Positions 42,766-52,571 of a stretch of 64,000 bases of DNA are shown here, piece by piece (within the stretch, counting starts at the first letter, position 1; the number at the start of each line of letters is the position of its first letter). This DNA is from Gordonia jacobaea (GTDB lineage: Bacteria; Actinomycetota; Actinomycetes; Mycobacteriales; Mycobacteriaceae): assembly GCF_001186365.1 (NCBI RefSeq), contig NZ_LDTZ01000025.1, positions 1 through 64,000 on the forward strand, in the 5' to 3' direction. The position numbers were made by a program, and so were the translations under genes. The notes under the pieces are model-generated. The model saw only the letters and a list, made by a program, of their open reading frames with translations, was not told the DNA's origin and did no database searches.

Positions 42766-45700
42766 CTACTCCGCTCCGGTCAAGTCGATCGGCTCCCACG
42801 CGGCGACCTCACGCGAGGCCGTCGCCGATACCGAACCCGGCTTGACGCCGCGACGATCGAGAAGCCGGATCACCGCGGCGAGCGCAGTGTCGGCGTCGAG
42901 CTCGAACTCCGATTCGCGCACACGCGCGAATTCCCAACCGCACCGACGCAACTCACGCTCACGCTCCATGTCGGAACGCGCCTGTGCGCCGGTAGAGGTG
43001 AACTCGTCTCCGTCGCATTCCACGGCCATCCGGCCCTCCGAACCCGTGACCACGAGATCGATGACCCGATTGTTGACAAGGACTTTCGGCGTCACGTGAT
43101 ACCCGAGTGCCGCGAGGCGATTGAACACCCGCTGCTCGAAGAGACTGTCGAAAGGTTCGACGCGCTCGTGGTCGGGGACGTCGGACGGCATCGGCGCGAT
43201 GGTCGGTCCCTGATTTGCCTGCATGTAGCCGAGCAGTGAGTAGCGCAGGTCGTTGGGACGCAGATCGTCGAGTCCGACCGAGTGGAACAGCCACATCTGA
43301 TCCATCGCGCGCGATGCGGCGACGTTGATTCGACGCTGCGATTCGGCGCGGGTGAGAGCACTCAGTGACGCGGGGTCGGAGACCACCATGGACAGGAACA
43401 TCACGTGTCGTTCGTCGCCCTGGAAGTCGGGCGGGGTCCCGACCCGGATACGGCGTGCACGCCAGGTCTCCTCGTCAACAGCCTCGCGTAGGAGACGTGT
43501 GATCTCGTCGACCTGCTTGGTTCCCTGCAGAGCGATGATGCCGAAATCGAGCTCGGCGTAGGCGGGATCGGCGAGGCAATCGAGGAGCGTCGCAACGATC
43601 GCGGCGGCCTCCCCTTCGTTCACCAACGACTGTCCCTGACCGGTTGCCGCACCGTCGACACGCACCGTCCGCAGGGGATCGAGCCGATCGGCACCGAACT
43701 GTCGGACCGGGACGAGTGGCGACCCGCCGTAGAACTGTCGCGACGAGTACTCGATGATCTCCGGCATCGAACGGAAATGCTCGCGCAGCCGGATGAGGTG
43801 ACCGAATCGACTGCGCAGCAACGAGAACAGGCTCGAGCGCGGAGTCAGACCATCCCGGAGGTAGTGCGGCAGATCGGGAAGCTCGGCGTCGAGTCGTGCG
43901 AAGGCGTCGTCGAGCGAGGTCCCGGCGAGTCCGCGTGGGGCACACTGCTTGTCGTCGCCGACGACGATGACACGGGGCGCGAGCCACAGCAGGAAGGAAC
44001 TGGTGATGTCGGCCTGACTCGCCTCGTCGACGATCACGACGTCGAACGAATTCGGTTCGGGCGGAAGCATGTCGGCGACCTGGCTGGTCGACATGATCCA
44101 CGCGGGAACCGCCGACTGTGCCTGCTCCATCGCCTCGCGCGCAGCAGTCCGGAAGCGGTTGGCGTGCTTGCCCGATCCCTTGCCCAGATTGATCATGTGG
44201 TCGCGGTAGGACTGCAACGCCTGCACCTGGGCGACGGTGGTGCGCGCGAGACATGCCCGCCACGCGCGTGCGGCGGCGAGCTTGGTGGTCAGCTGTGCGA
44301 TGTCGGCATCGGCGTCGTCGAGCGCAGAAGCCAGGCGCGCCTCGGCGTCGGGGTCGCTGCGTTCGGCGACCCAGGTCCGTGCCCGACGCCACTCCCAGGC
44401 GCCGACCACGTCACGCAGACGTGCGTCCCACGCGGGATCGTCGGGAGTTGCGGCCAGCGCCGCGTAGAACTCCGGTGCCTTACCGCGCAACCGCAGAGCG
44501 AGCAGGTCGAGCGCGGCTTGGTCGTTCAATTCGTCACGCGCCGTCGTGAAGGCGCGTCGCGCCGACCTGATCGCCTCCGCGTCGGCGTTGGCCAGTGCGG
44601 CGACAAGCGCATCACCTTCGGGCGACGGTCCCCTCTCGACTTCCGTCGACAACCGATAGGCGTGGTCGGCCAGTTCCTGCTCGGCGAGGTTCGCGTCGTT
44701 GGCGGCAGCGATGAACGCACCCTGGTGGGCAACCTCCGACACCTCCGCGACGCTGCGCGGGCGAGGACCGCCGGGGCTGATGTACTCGAGCTCGCGAATC
44801 AGCTGGTCGCGTGCAGACAGCAGATCCGATACCCAGGCGAGTTGCGTGTCGAGGCGCACGAGTTGGCTGAGCTGCTTTGATCGCGAACCGGCGGTGTCGA
44901 CGGGGACGTGCAGATCGGCGAGCACGCGATGTACCTGACTCACGGCGTCGAGGACCGCGAGGTGATCAGCGACGAGCTCCAAGCTGTCGGCATCGGTGGC
45001 CGGACGACCGTCGACACTGGCTATGACGCCCGAATCCTCCACTGCCCGTTGCTGTTCCGACCGCAGCAGGCGGCCACGCCAGCGTCCACCCTCACGTAGA
45101 TAGGTGGCAGCGGCCGCGAACCGTTCGCCGTCACCGGGCCTCGCATTCTCGACAACGACGACGTGCGCGCCGATCGCCCGGTCACGCTGCGCGGCGTCGG
45201 CGATGACCGACGAGAGAGCCGTGACGCGCGACCACAGGTGCGCTTCCTGCCCGGCGAGGAGCCTGTCGGCCATGTCGACGATCAGCGGCGGGAACGTCGC
45301 GACCTCTCCGGAGGCCACCGCGAGGTGATCGCAGATCCCCTTGATACGCAGCAACCGTTCGCTTGCCACGTCCGACAGGATCGACATCAACGATCCGCTG
45401 CCGACCATCGGCTCCGCGGGCCGCTGTCCGATCCGTTCGCAGATCGCGTCCATCGTCATCGTGTCGGGCAGGTAGTCGTCGAGGTCTGGCAGGCGCTGCG
45501 CGAGACGCCCGGAGTCGGCGCCGACACGACGAAGCAGTTCGAGTAGGCGGGTGAATTCGCCGCTGTCCAGTGGCGGCAACGCCCCTTCGAGTGGCCCGGG
45601 AAGCCAGTCGAACCGTTCGGCGTCGGCGTTGCATGCGCGAACGATCGACGCCGCGGTGCCGCGATAGTCGCCCGCAACCCACTCGTGCACCTCGGTCTCC

Positions 45701-46923
45701 GACGAACGCAGATCCCACAGACCGCGCAGTGCCCGCTCGCGCCGGTCGATCGCCTGCGCGCGGCGGTAGGCGAGGTCGTCGATCTCGGCGTCGGCGACAC
45801 CGGTGGAGAAACTCGACTTGCGGTCGGCGATCGCCTCGACGCCCGAGACCACGGCGTCGTAGCTGTCGGTGCTGACGTCGGCGAGCGAGACGGTCAACTC
45901 GCGCAGCTCCGGCGGAAGGATGTCGCGCAGCACCTGCAGCGCGTTGACCTTCTCGCTGGTCACCAGAACGCGCTGGCCCTTCGCGAGAAGTGCCGAGAGG
46001 ACGTTCGCGATGGTCTGGGTCTTGCCGGTACCGGGTGGCCCCTCGACGACAACCCCACTGTCGACTCCGAGTTGAGCCAGCACGTCACGTTGTTCGACAT
46101 TGGACGCGAGCGGGAACATCGCGTCGGCGACGAGTTCGGTGGCGGGTGTCGCTCCCTGCCCGCTGAGCGCCGCCAGCCGATCCGCTGCCTCGATGGGCGC
46201 GACCAATTGCGACAGACCGATCGGCACCTCGGTGCCCGGCTCGCGCAGCGCCGCCAGCATCGCGTCGTAAAAGCGCAACGCCGACCCCGTTCCGCGGTTG
46301 CGTAGAACGATGGCCGGCGCGAGGTCGATGGTCAACGACACGTGCTCGTCGTCGACGACCACTTTGTCGCGCCACGCGGAAATCAGTTGTCCCGCAGCAG
46401 AATTCGCGACATTGGTAAGGCCTGCTACACGGCCCCGCTGCTTGACCGCGTCCGACAGGTCTATGCCGTCGATCGAGGCGAGCAGGTGCGTGTCGTGGAT
46501 CATCGGCACGCCCGCGGAACCGAGCGAGATCCGGATGGTCCCGGAATCGGCGTCGCGTTCTGCGACGACGTCCTGCGTCAGCAGGTGTTCACGAACAAGC
46601 GGCTCACCGTCGTTCTCCTGGTCGACGACGGTGACAAGCCCGTTGGCGAGGACGATCTCGAGCGATTCGGGATCGGCGATGAGGTCGTCGAGAATCGTCG
46701 ACAGTTGTGGATACGCTTCGTCGTCCGGAGATACTTCGACGACGGTCTGTCCCGGCGCGGCTCCGGTGCGGACGGGCACGGGCGTCGATCTGCCGACCCA
46801 CACGACAGCGGGGTGGGAATCGACTGTGCTGACCGAGACCGATCGTGACCGAACCAGGCCACGGAGAAAGCCGATCAGCCTCGACACCTGATCCCGACGC
46901 TCATCAGGAGTGTCGTTGATCAT
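42766..46923 (-). CDS. SF1 helicase with C-terminal Vsr-like (MTES_1575) nuclease domain
   Basis: A 1385-residue protein. Walker A GPPGTGKTQTIANVL (Lys 301) and Walker B VVIVDEASQAD (about 966) belong to one Upf1/Dna2-like SF1 helicase core split by a ~660-residue, mostly helical, Ala/Arg/Asp-rich insertion. Later helicase motifs include RLREHFRSMPEIIEYS, DFQGDERHVMFLSMV and RRINVAASRAM. Residues ~1265-1365 form a restriction-like fold: DLVVTG, MAVECDGDEF and RRCGWEFARVRESEF, matching the Vsr/MTES_1575 type. Helicase plus Vsr is the architecture of the Hhe defence gene, although I cannot see a clear DUF4011 region. ATG 46923 has GAAGG upstream. Confidence 0.85.
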   Translation of the reverse strand: MINDTPDERRDQVSRLIGFLRGLVRSRSVSVSTVDSHPAVVWVGRSTPVPVRTGAAPGQTVVEVSPDDEAYPQLSTILDDLIADPESLEIVLANGLVTVVDQENDGEPLVREHLLTQDVVAERDADSGTIRISLGSAGVPMIHDTHLLASIDGIDLSDAVKQRGRVAGLTNVANSAAGQLISAWRDKVVVDDEHVSLTIDLAPAIVLRNRGTGSALRFYDAMLAALREPGTEVPIGLSQLVAPIEAADRLAALSGQGATPATELVADAMFPLASNVEQRDVLAQLGVDSGVVVEGPPGTGKTQTIANVLSALLAKGQRVLVTSEKVNALQVLRDILPPELRELTVSLADVSTDSYDAVVSGVEAIADRKSSFSTGVADAEIDDLAYRRAQAIDRRERALRGLWDLRSSETEVHEWVAGDYRGTAASIVRACNADAERFDWLPGPLEGALPPLDSGEFTRLLELLRRVGADSGRLAQRLPDLDDYLPDTMTMDAICERIGQRPAEPMVGSGSLMSILSDVASERLLRIKGICDHLAVASGEVATFPPLIVDMADRLLAGQEAHLWSRVTALSSVIADAAQRDRAIGAHVVVVENARPGDGERFAAAATYLREGGRWRGRLLRSEQQRAVEDSGVIASVDGRPATDADSLELVADHLAVLDAVSQVHRVLADLHVPVDTAGSRSKQLSQLVRLDTQLAWVSDLLSARDQLIRELEYISPGGPRPRSVAEVSEVAHQGAFIAAANDANLAEQELADHAYRLSTEVERGPSPEGDALVAALANADAEAIRSARRAFTTARDELNDQAALDLLALRLRGKAPEFYAALAATPDDPAWDARLRDVVGAWEWRRARTWVAERSDPDAEARLASALDDADADIAQLTTKLAAARAWRACLARTTVAQVQALQSYRDHMINLGKGSGKHANRFRTAAREAMEQAQSAVPAWIMSTSQVADMLPPEPNSFDVVIVDEASQADITSSFLLWLAPRVIVVGDDKQCAPRGLAGTSLDDAFARLDAELPDLPHYLRDGLTPRSSLFSLLRSRFGHLIRLREHFRSMPEIIEYSSRQFYGGSPLVPVRQFGADRLDPLRTVRVDGAATGQGQSLVNEGEAAAIVATLLDCLADPAYAELDFGIIALQGTKQVDEITRLLREAVDEETWRARRIRVGTPPDFQGDERHVMFLSMVVSDPASLSALTRAESQRRINVAASRAMDQMWLFHSVGLDDLRPNDLRYSLLGYMQANQGPTIAPMPSDVPDHERVEPFDSLFEQRVFNRLAALGYHVTPKVLVNNRVIDLVVTGSEGRMAVECDGDEFTSTGAQARSDMERERELRRCGWEFARVRESEFELDADTALAAVIRLLDRRGVKPGSVSATASREVAAWEPIDLTGAE

Positions 46924-47018
46924 GCGCTTGCTGCCTTCCCGCCGCGATACCAGAGTTCATCAACGCTACCAAGGCCGCGGAGGGCCAGTCGTGTCGACGA
47001 GCACTGTGGCGGTGCAGC

Positions 47019-47351
47019 TCAGCGGCCCGAGGTGCCTCGAATGGCAGGGAAACCGCCATCGACGTAGTGCACGTTGGTGTATCCGAGGTCGGCGATCTGC
47101 TCTGCGATGCGCGGTGCCTGCGAACGCACCGACACGACGGCGATCTCGGTGTCGCGGTTGCTGACCAGCGGGAACGAACCGGTCGGCGTGGGCGCGAGTC
47201 GGGTTGTGACCTCATTCGGGTCGACGACGACTGCGCCGGGGACACTGCCTTGATGACGGACGACCTGCGGACGGGCGTCGACAACGACTGCGTCGCCGTG
47301 CTCGACGTGATCGATGGCTTCTGCTGCGGTAATCGCACTCACCACTGACAC
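47019..47351 (-). CDS. Rhodanese-like domain protein lacking the catalytic Cys
   Basis: A 110-residue single rhodanese domain: ITAAEAIDHVEHGDAVVVDARP, HQGSVPGAVVVDPNE and GYTNVHYVDGGFPAIRG. The loop that should carry CxxGxRS reads AVVSVRSQAP, with Ser instead of Cys and a shortened loop, so it cannot act as a sulfurtransferase. Such domains serve as binding modules. The GTG start has AGGAG about 11 nt upstream. It lies upstream of the helicase-nuclease on the same strand, 95 bp away. Confidence 0.85.
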   Translation of the reverse strand: MSVVSAITAAEAIDHVEHGDAVVVDARPQVVRHQGSVPGAVVVDPNEVTTRLAPTPTGSFPLVSNRDTEIAVVSVRSQAPRIAEQIADLGYTNVHYVDGGFPAIRGTSGR

Positions 47352-47519
47352 TGGTGACTCACTCCTGAACTCGAACTTCTACTTGCCTGTCGGGAGTCGG
47401 TGTACCGCTCTCCCCCCAAAAGGTTACGGAAAGATATCGATCTGTCCACCTTCGCACCAACAGCCTGGTCACAGGATCAAAGCTGTCGCGAGGACGGGCG
47501 AACCAGCTACCCGATTCCG

Positions 47520-49277
47520 TCAGCCCCGACCACGACCGGCGACGCGCGGATTGCCGCGCTTGCCCCAACTGTCACCGCGTTTACCGTGACGGTCGCGGTT
47601 GAAGCTGCCACCGCCCTGACCATTACGTTTGCCGCCACGTGTGCGAGGCGGGCCCTGGTCGCGTCGGATGTCGATCGGGTTCTTGCCGATCCGCGTGTGC
47701 CGCAGGCGCTCCAATGTCTCCCTGTCGAGATCTTCAGGAAGCTCGACGATCGAGAAGTCGTCGCGGATGCTGATGTTGCCGAAATCACCCCGGGTCAGTC
47801 CGCCCTCGTTGGCGATCGCGCCCACAATCGCGCCCGGAGACACCTTGTGTTTGCGTCCGACAGCGATCCGATAGGCGGCGAAGTTGCCGCCACCCGACCG
47901 CGGCGCACGTTCCCGACGCTCGGGACGCTCGCCCTTCGGCGGGTCGGGCGCCATCAGGAATCCACCGTCGCGGGTCTCGAGCGCCAGCGCCGCCGCGATG
48001 TCGGCCATCGCCACGTCGTTGTCGCGGGCGTAGTTCTCGATCAGCTGTCGGAACATGTCGAGATTCTCCGACGCCAGATTCTCGGTGATGGAATCGGCGA
48101 AACGCGCGACGCGCTGAGCGTTGACGTCGTCGACAGATGGCAGATCGATCTCGGTCAGCGGCTGACGTGTTGCACGCTCGATTGCGCGCAGCAGATGGCG
48201 CTCCCGCGGCGAGACGAACAACAGAGCGTTACCCGACCGTCCGGCACGCCCGGTGCGTCCGATGCGGTGCACGTACGACTCGGTGTCGTGCGGGATGTCG
48301 TAGTTGACCACATGCGAGATCCGGTCGACGTCGAGTCCGCGGGCAGCCACGTCGGTGGCGACGAGAATGTCGATGCCACCGGCTTTGAGCTGATTGATCG
48401 TCCGCTCGCGCTGGGCCTGCACCATGTCGCCGTTGATCGCGACCGCGGAGAACCCCCGCGAGCGAAGCTTCTCGGCCAGCTCTTCGGTTGCCGACTTCGT
48501 GCGGACGAAGACGATCATCGCGTCGAACGTCTCGACCTCGAGGAAGCGCGTCAGGGCGTCGAGTTTGCGCTGGTGAGAAACCTGCAGGTAGCGCTGAGTG
48601 ATGTTCTGAGCGGTCGCGGTCTTGGCCTTGACCGTGATCTCCTGCGCATCGTGCAGGTACCGCTGCGCGAGGCGTCTGATCGCGCTCGGCATTGTCGCCG
48701 AGAACAACGCCACCTGCTTGTCGTCGGGAGTCTCGGCGAGAATGCGTTCGACGTCCTCGGCGAACCCCATCGTCAGCATCTCGTCGGCTTCGTCGAGCAC
48801 GAGGAAGTCGAGTTGGGAGATGTCGAGCGTGCCCTTGTCGAGGTGGTCGATGACGCGTCCCGGTGTACCCACGATCACCTGCGCGCCGCGTTTGAGACCG
48901 GCGAGCTGGACGCCGTAGCTCTGTCCGCCGTAGATCGGCAGGACGCGCACGTCGGGCATGTGTGCCGAGTACTTGCCGAACGCTTCGGCCACCTGGAGTG
49001 CGAGCTCACGGGTCGGCGCGAGGATCAGCGCCTGCGGGCGTCGAACCTGCGGGTCGATCCGCGAGAGGATCGGAATCGCGAACGCGGCGGTCTTGCCGGT
49101 ACCGGTCTGGGCGAGCCCGACGACGTCGCGGCCCTCCATGAGCGGTGGAATCGTGGCCGCCTGGATGGGCGACGGGGTCTCGTAACCGACATCGGCGATG
49201 GCGTTGCGTACGCGCTCGTCGATGTCGAGGTCGTCGAATGTGATCGACGGTGTATCTGCGGTCGGGCTGTCGGTCAT
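47520..49277 (-). CDS. deaD: DEAD-box ATP-dependent RNA helicase (DeaD/CsdA type)
   Basis: A 585-residue RNA helicase for ribosome assembly, mRNA turnover or cold adaptation. Motifs: Q motif GYETPSPIQAATIP, Walker A AQTGTGKT, PTRELALQV, LDEADEML (DEAD box), SATMP, and HRIGRTGRAGR. A DbpA-type RNA-binding domain (about residues 465-540; GAIVGAIANEGGLTRGDFG) and an Arg/Gly-rich tail follow. The order is that of actinobacterial DeaD. Acyl-CoA synthetase is divergent. Confidence 0.95.
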   Translation of the reverse strand: MTDSPTADTPSITFDDLDIDERVRNAIADVGYETPSPIQAATIPPLMEGRDVVGLAQTGTGKTAAFAIPILSRIDPQVRRPQALILAPTRELALQVAEAFGKYSAHMPDVRVLPIYGGQSYGVQLAGLKRGAQVIVGTPGRVIDHLDKGTLDISQLDFLVLDEADEMLTMGFAEDVERILAETPDDKQVALFSATMPSAIRRLAQRYLHDAQEITVKAKTATAQNITQRYLQVSHQRKLDALTRFLEVETFDAMIVFVRTKSATEELAEKLRSRGFSAVAINGDMVQAQRERTINQLKAGGIDILVATDVAARGLDVDRISHVVNYDIPHDTESYVHRIGRTGRAGRSGNALLFVSPRERHLLRAIERATRQPLTEIDLPSVDDVNAQRVARFADSITENLASENLDMFRQLIENYARDNDVAMADIAAALALETRDGGFLMAPDPPKGERPERRERAPRSGGGNFAAYRIAVGRKHKVSPGAIVGAIANEGGLTRGDFGNISIRDDFSIVELPEDLDRETLERLRHTRIGKNPIDIRRDQGPPRTRGGKRNGQGGGSFNRDRHGKRGDSWGKRGNPRVAGRGRG

Positions 49278-49507
49278 GGTCTGCGTGTCCCGTTCATCGA
49301 CTCAACTGTAATCCGCAGGCGGGCCAAAAGCGGCATTCACGTGCGGCATGGTCAAGACCGGAGTCGATCACACCCCAATGTGATGGACGCCACTTTCCCT
49401 GCTACCCTCTGTGGCAACATATGCGAGCGGCATCCCGCCCTACCTCGACTATGTCCGTAATGTCTATGTCCGAAATGCCGGATAACACGTCCCAGGGGGC
49501 CACCTAC

Positions 49508-51295
49508 ATGCAGCAGTACGCCACTCCGTCGGATCTGACCGTCGAAGACAAGGCCACGCTGGTCGACACTCTGCTCCGTTATCGCGACGAACGCCCGACA
49601 CTCCCACTCTTCCGGCGACAGTCGTCCGGCCAGTGGATCACGGTGACCGCGAAGCAATTCGCCGACGAGGTCGACGCCGTCGCGAAAGGTCTCATCGCGT
49701 CCGGGATCGCACCGGGCGACCGCGTCGCGATCTGTTCGTCCACTCGGTACGAGTGGTCGCTCCTGGACTACGCCATCTGGCGTGCGGGCGGGACAACGGT
49801 CGCGATCTACGAGACCTCTGCACCCGATCAGGTCCAGTACCTCCTCGAGGACTCCGGAACCGTCGCGCTTGTCGTCGAGGACGCCAACCACCGCGACAAG
49901 TTCCGCGAGGTGACCGACGGACTGCCCGCGCTTCGCGAAACCCTCGTCATCGACGACGGCGCGGTGAACGAGCTCACCAACCGCGGCAAAGATGTGCCCG
50001 ACGCCGAACTCGATGCGCGACACGCCAATACGGTGTCGTCCGACGCAGCGACGCTGATCTACACCTCGGGCACCACCGGGCGCCCGAAGGGTGTGGTCCT
50101 CACCCACGCGAACTTCCTCGCCGAGTGCGCCGCAACCCGCTCGGCCGTCGGATCGGGTCTCGAAGAGGGCAATTCGACGCTGCTCTTCCTCCCACTGGCA
50201 CACGTCTTCGCTCGCGTCATCGCCGTCGCGAGCCTGGAGAGTGGCGTCATCGTGGGGCACACGAGCGATATCCCGCACCTCGTCGAACATCTCGCCACCT
50301 TCAAGCCGAACTACGTGCTGTCGGTCCCGCGCGTGTTCGAGAAGGTCTACAACTCGGCCAAGCAGAAGGCATACGACGGCGGCAAGGGATCGATCTTCGA
50401 CAAGGCCGCCGACACCGCCATCGAGTACAGCGAGGCGCTGGAAAAGGGCGGGCCCGGCATCGCGCTGAAGCTCAAGCACGCGGTGTTCGACGCTCTGGTC
50501 TACAAGAAGCTGCGTGCCGCACTGGGCGGCAACTGCGACGGCGCGATCTCCGGCGGAGCCCCTCTCGGGGCGCGCCTCGGGCACTTCTTCCGTGGCGCAG
50601 GCGTGCCGGTCTACGAGGGCTATGGGCTGTCGGAAACCACAGCGGCGATCACCGCGAACAGCGAAGAACACCAGCGCGTGGGTTCTGTCGGACGGCCGAT
50701 CCCCGGGGTGACCATCGCGATTGCCGACGAGGATGGCGAAGTTCTCGTCAAGGGTCCGGTGGTCTTCACCGAGTACTGGCACAACCCCGACGCGACCGCT
50801 GATGCGATTCGCGACGGATGGTTCCACACGGGCGACGTCGGACACCTCGAGGATGGCTTCCTCTTCATCACCGGCCGCAAGAAGGAACTGATCGTCACCG
50901 CGGGCGGCAAGAACGTCTCCCCCGCCCAGCTCGAGGACTCGATCCGCGCGCATCCGATGATCAGTCAGTGCCTCGTCGTCGGCGACAACAAGCCGTTCAT
51001 CGCCGCATTGATCACGATCGATGTCGAGGCCGTTCCCGGTTGGCTCGAGCGCAACCGGCTCGCTGCCGATACCCCGTTGACCGAGCTCGCCTCCAACGAC
51101 AAGTTGCGGGCGGAGATCGCCGAGGCCGTCGACGCCGCGAATGCGAAGGTCTCCAAGGCTGAGGCGATCAAGAAGTTCAGCATCCTCGACACCGATTTCA
51201 CGATCGATTCGGGCGAGCTCACGCCGACGATGAAGCTCAAGCGCAACATCATCCACTCCGCCCACCAGAAGGCGATCGCCGACCTCTACACGTGA
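49508..51295 (+). CDS. fadD15: Long-chain fatty-acid-CoA ligase, FadD15 type
   Basis: A 595-residue AMP-forming ligase activating long-chain fatty acids to acyl-CoA. P-loop YTSGTTGRPKGVVLTH, PLAHVFARVIAVAS, GGAPLGARLGHFFRGAG, YEGYGLSETTAAIT, the hinge GRKKELIVTAGGKNVSP and the catalytic Lys in LTPTMKLKR are visible. It is collinear with M. tuberculosis FadD15 from about residue 10. ATG 49508 is chosen because AGGGGG precedes it by 8 nt and the N-terminus then aligns; several upstream Met are possible. A strong terminator follows. Confidence 0.93.
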   Translation: MQQYATPSDLTVEDKATLVDTLLRYRDERPTLPLFRRQSSGQWITVTAKQFADEVDAVAKGLIASGIAPGDRVAICSSTRYEWSLLDYAIWRAGGTTVAIYETSAPDQVQYLLEDSGTVALVVEDANHRDKFREVTDGLPALRETLVIDDGAVNELTNRGKDVPDAELDARHANTVSSDAATLIYTSGTTGRPKGVVLTHANFLAECAATRSAVGSGLEEGNSTLLFLPLAHVFARVIAVASLESGVIVGHTSDIPHLVEHLATFKPNYVLSVPRVFEKVYNSAKQKAYDGGKGSIFDKAADTAIEYSEALEKGGPGIALKLKHAVFDALVYKKLRAALGGNCDGAISGGAPLGARLGHFFRGAGVPVYEGYGLSETTAAITANSEEHQRVGSVGRPIPGVTIAIADEDGEVLVKGPVVFTEYWHNPDATADAIRDGWFHTGDVGHLEDGFLFITGRKKELIVTAGGKNVSPAQLEDSIRAHPMISQCLVVGDNKPFIAALITIDVEAVPGWLERNRLAADTPLTELASNDKLRAEIAEAVDAANAKVSKAEAIKKFSILDTDFTIDSGELTPTMKLKRNIIHSAHQKAIADLYT

Positions 51296-51316
51296 TCGTT
51301 CGCTAGCAAAGTTCTC

Positions 51317-51358
51317 ACCGCACCCCGCGTGGCCCTGCACGGCTACGCGGGGTGCGGT
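51317..51358 (+). terminator. Terminator of the acyl-CoA synthetase gene
   Basis: ACCGCACCCCGCGT (51317-51330) pairs perfectly over 14 bp with ACGCGGGGTGCGGT (51345-51358), with a 14-nt loop, and is followed by CTTCT. It lies 22 nt after the stop. Confidence 0.88.
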
Positions 51359-51362
51359 CTTC

Positions 51363-51368
51363 TACGCT
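51363..51368 (+). promoter_or_regulatory. -10 element (TACGCT) for the OpgC-like gene
   Basis: TACGCT ends 9 nt before ATG 51378, with no Shine-Dalgarno between, so the transcript is probably leaderless. It lies immediately after the preceding terminator. Confidence 0.45.
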
Positions 51369-51377
51369 CGAGTAACC

Positions 51378-52538
51378 ATGACTCGTGATCTCGCCATCGA
51401 CGCCACACGCGGCGTCGCCATCTGGTCGATGATCACGGCGCACTTCGCGCTGGGCATGCGCATCGCCGAACCCACGCACTCGTTTCCCTATGTCGACGGA
51501 ATGTCTGCGTTCGTCCTGCTATCGGGATTCGTCCTCGGACTGGTGTATCAGCGCTGGATAGAACGCCACGGCCTGTGGTTCGGCTACCAGCGGCTCACCA
51601 AACGGATCGTCGTCCTCTATCTGTGTCAGTTGACGATTGCGCTCGTCGCCGTAGCCGCGGCAATGGCCGGGCATCGCTGGCTCACTCTCCTGCTCCCGAT
51701 CGACGGGTGGGGCGAAGGTCTACGACTCGCGCTGAGCATGAATTACCTGCCCAGCGGGGGCAACATCTTGTTGCTGTACATGGTGTTGATGGCGTCGGCG
51801 TACGTCGTGTTCCCCCTGTTGATGCGCGGATGGTGGGTCGCGGTGCTGAGCGGATCGATTGCGCTGTACGTGCTCTCGCAGATCCACTCCCCGCACTGGT
51901 TCTTCCTGACCCAGTCGATGGCGTCTCCGCGGACGGAGAACTGGGCGGCGTGGCAGATCATGTTCGTGCCTGCACTGGTGATCGGCTGGAACTGGCGACG
52001 TTGGCAGGGCGCCCGTTTCATCGACAGATACCTACCCGCGTTTGTTCTCGTGGCCGTCGGCGTGTGGTTGGTCTTCCACTACGTGATCGACGCCGGGCCG
52101 TTGGCCGATCTCGAACCCCTCGTCGCCGACAAGGTCAGCTTTGCGCCGGCACGGGCGTTGGGCGCCTGGGTCGTCGTACCCGCGGTGTACGGGGTGTTCC
52201 GCGCGCTGCTGCGCGTGTGGCACCACGACTGGTTGCGACCCCTCGTGATGACCGGGGCACGCAGCCTCGATTCGTATGTCATCCAGGCAATCGCGCTCAT
52301 CATCGTTCCGATCCACATCGCTCACCGGCCCTGGGACGAGACCACGTCGATTGCCGTCACGCTGCTCGTCTTCGGCGCGTGCTGGGCGTGGGCGGAGCTT
52401 CGACGCGCCGCCGAGATCGACAAACTCCATCGCCTCCCCGCGATCGCCTACGACGCGACGCGCAGCCGCGCCACCCCGGGCGACGGGACTATTGAAGCCC
52501 CGGAACGCGAGCCCGTCGCCGGCGGTGTACCCGGTTGA
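51378..52538 (+). CDS. OpgC-like membrane acyltransferase
   Basis: A 386-residue membrane protein with about ten segments. The opening RDLAIDATRGVAIWSMITAHFALG has the Arg and His pattern of acyltransferase-3/OpgC proteins, which move acyl groups (succinyl in OpgC) onto envelope glycans. FVLLSGFVLGLVYQRW and the C-terminal RPLVMTGARSLDSYVIQ are OpgC-like. Substrate and acyl donor are not readable. The last ~35 residues are hydrophilic. It is followed by the 78-bp dyad. Confidence 0.82.
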   Translation: MTRDLAIDATRGVAIWSMITAHFALGMRIAEPTHSFPYVDGMSAFVLLSGFVLGLVYQRWIERHGLWFGYQRLTKRIVVLYLCQLTIALVAVAAAMAGHRWLTLLLPIDGWGEGLRLALSMNYLPSGGNILLLYMVLMASAYVVFPLLMRGWWVAVLSGSIALYVLSQIHSPHWFFLTQSMASPRTENWAAWQIMFVPALVIGWNWRRWQGARFIDRYLPAFVLVAVGVWLVFHYVIDAGPLADLEPLVADKVSFAPARALGAWVVVPAVYGVFRALLRVWHHDWLRPLVMTGARSLDSYVIQAIALIIVPIHIAHRPWDETTSIAVTLLVFGACWAWAELRRAAEIDKLHRLPAIAYDATRSRATPGDGTIEAPEREPVAGGVPG

Positions 52539-52571
52539 GTTCCCGAAGCCGTTGACTGTCGGGGCAGCGCC

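Noticed and set aside
49352..51340. 662-residue open frame antisense to the acyl-CoA synthetase
   Set aside because: It mirrors a well-supported gene in high-GC sequence, has no ribosome site or family motifs, and has the charged, repetitive make-up of a frame shadow.
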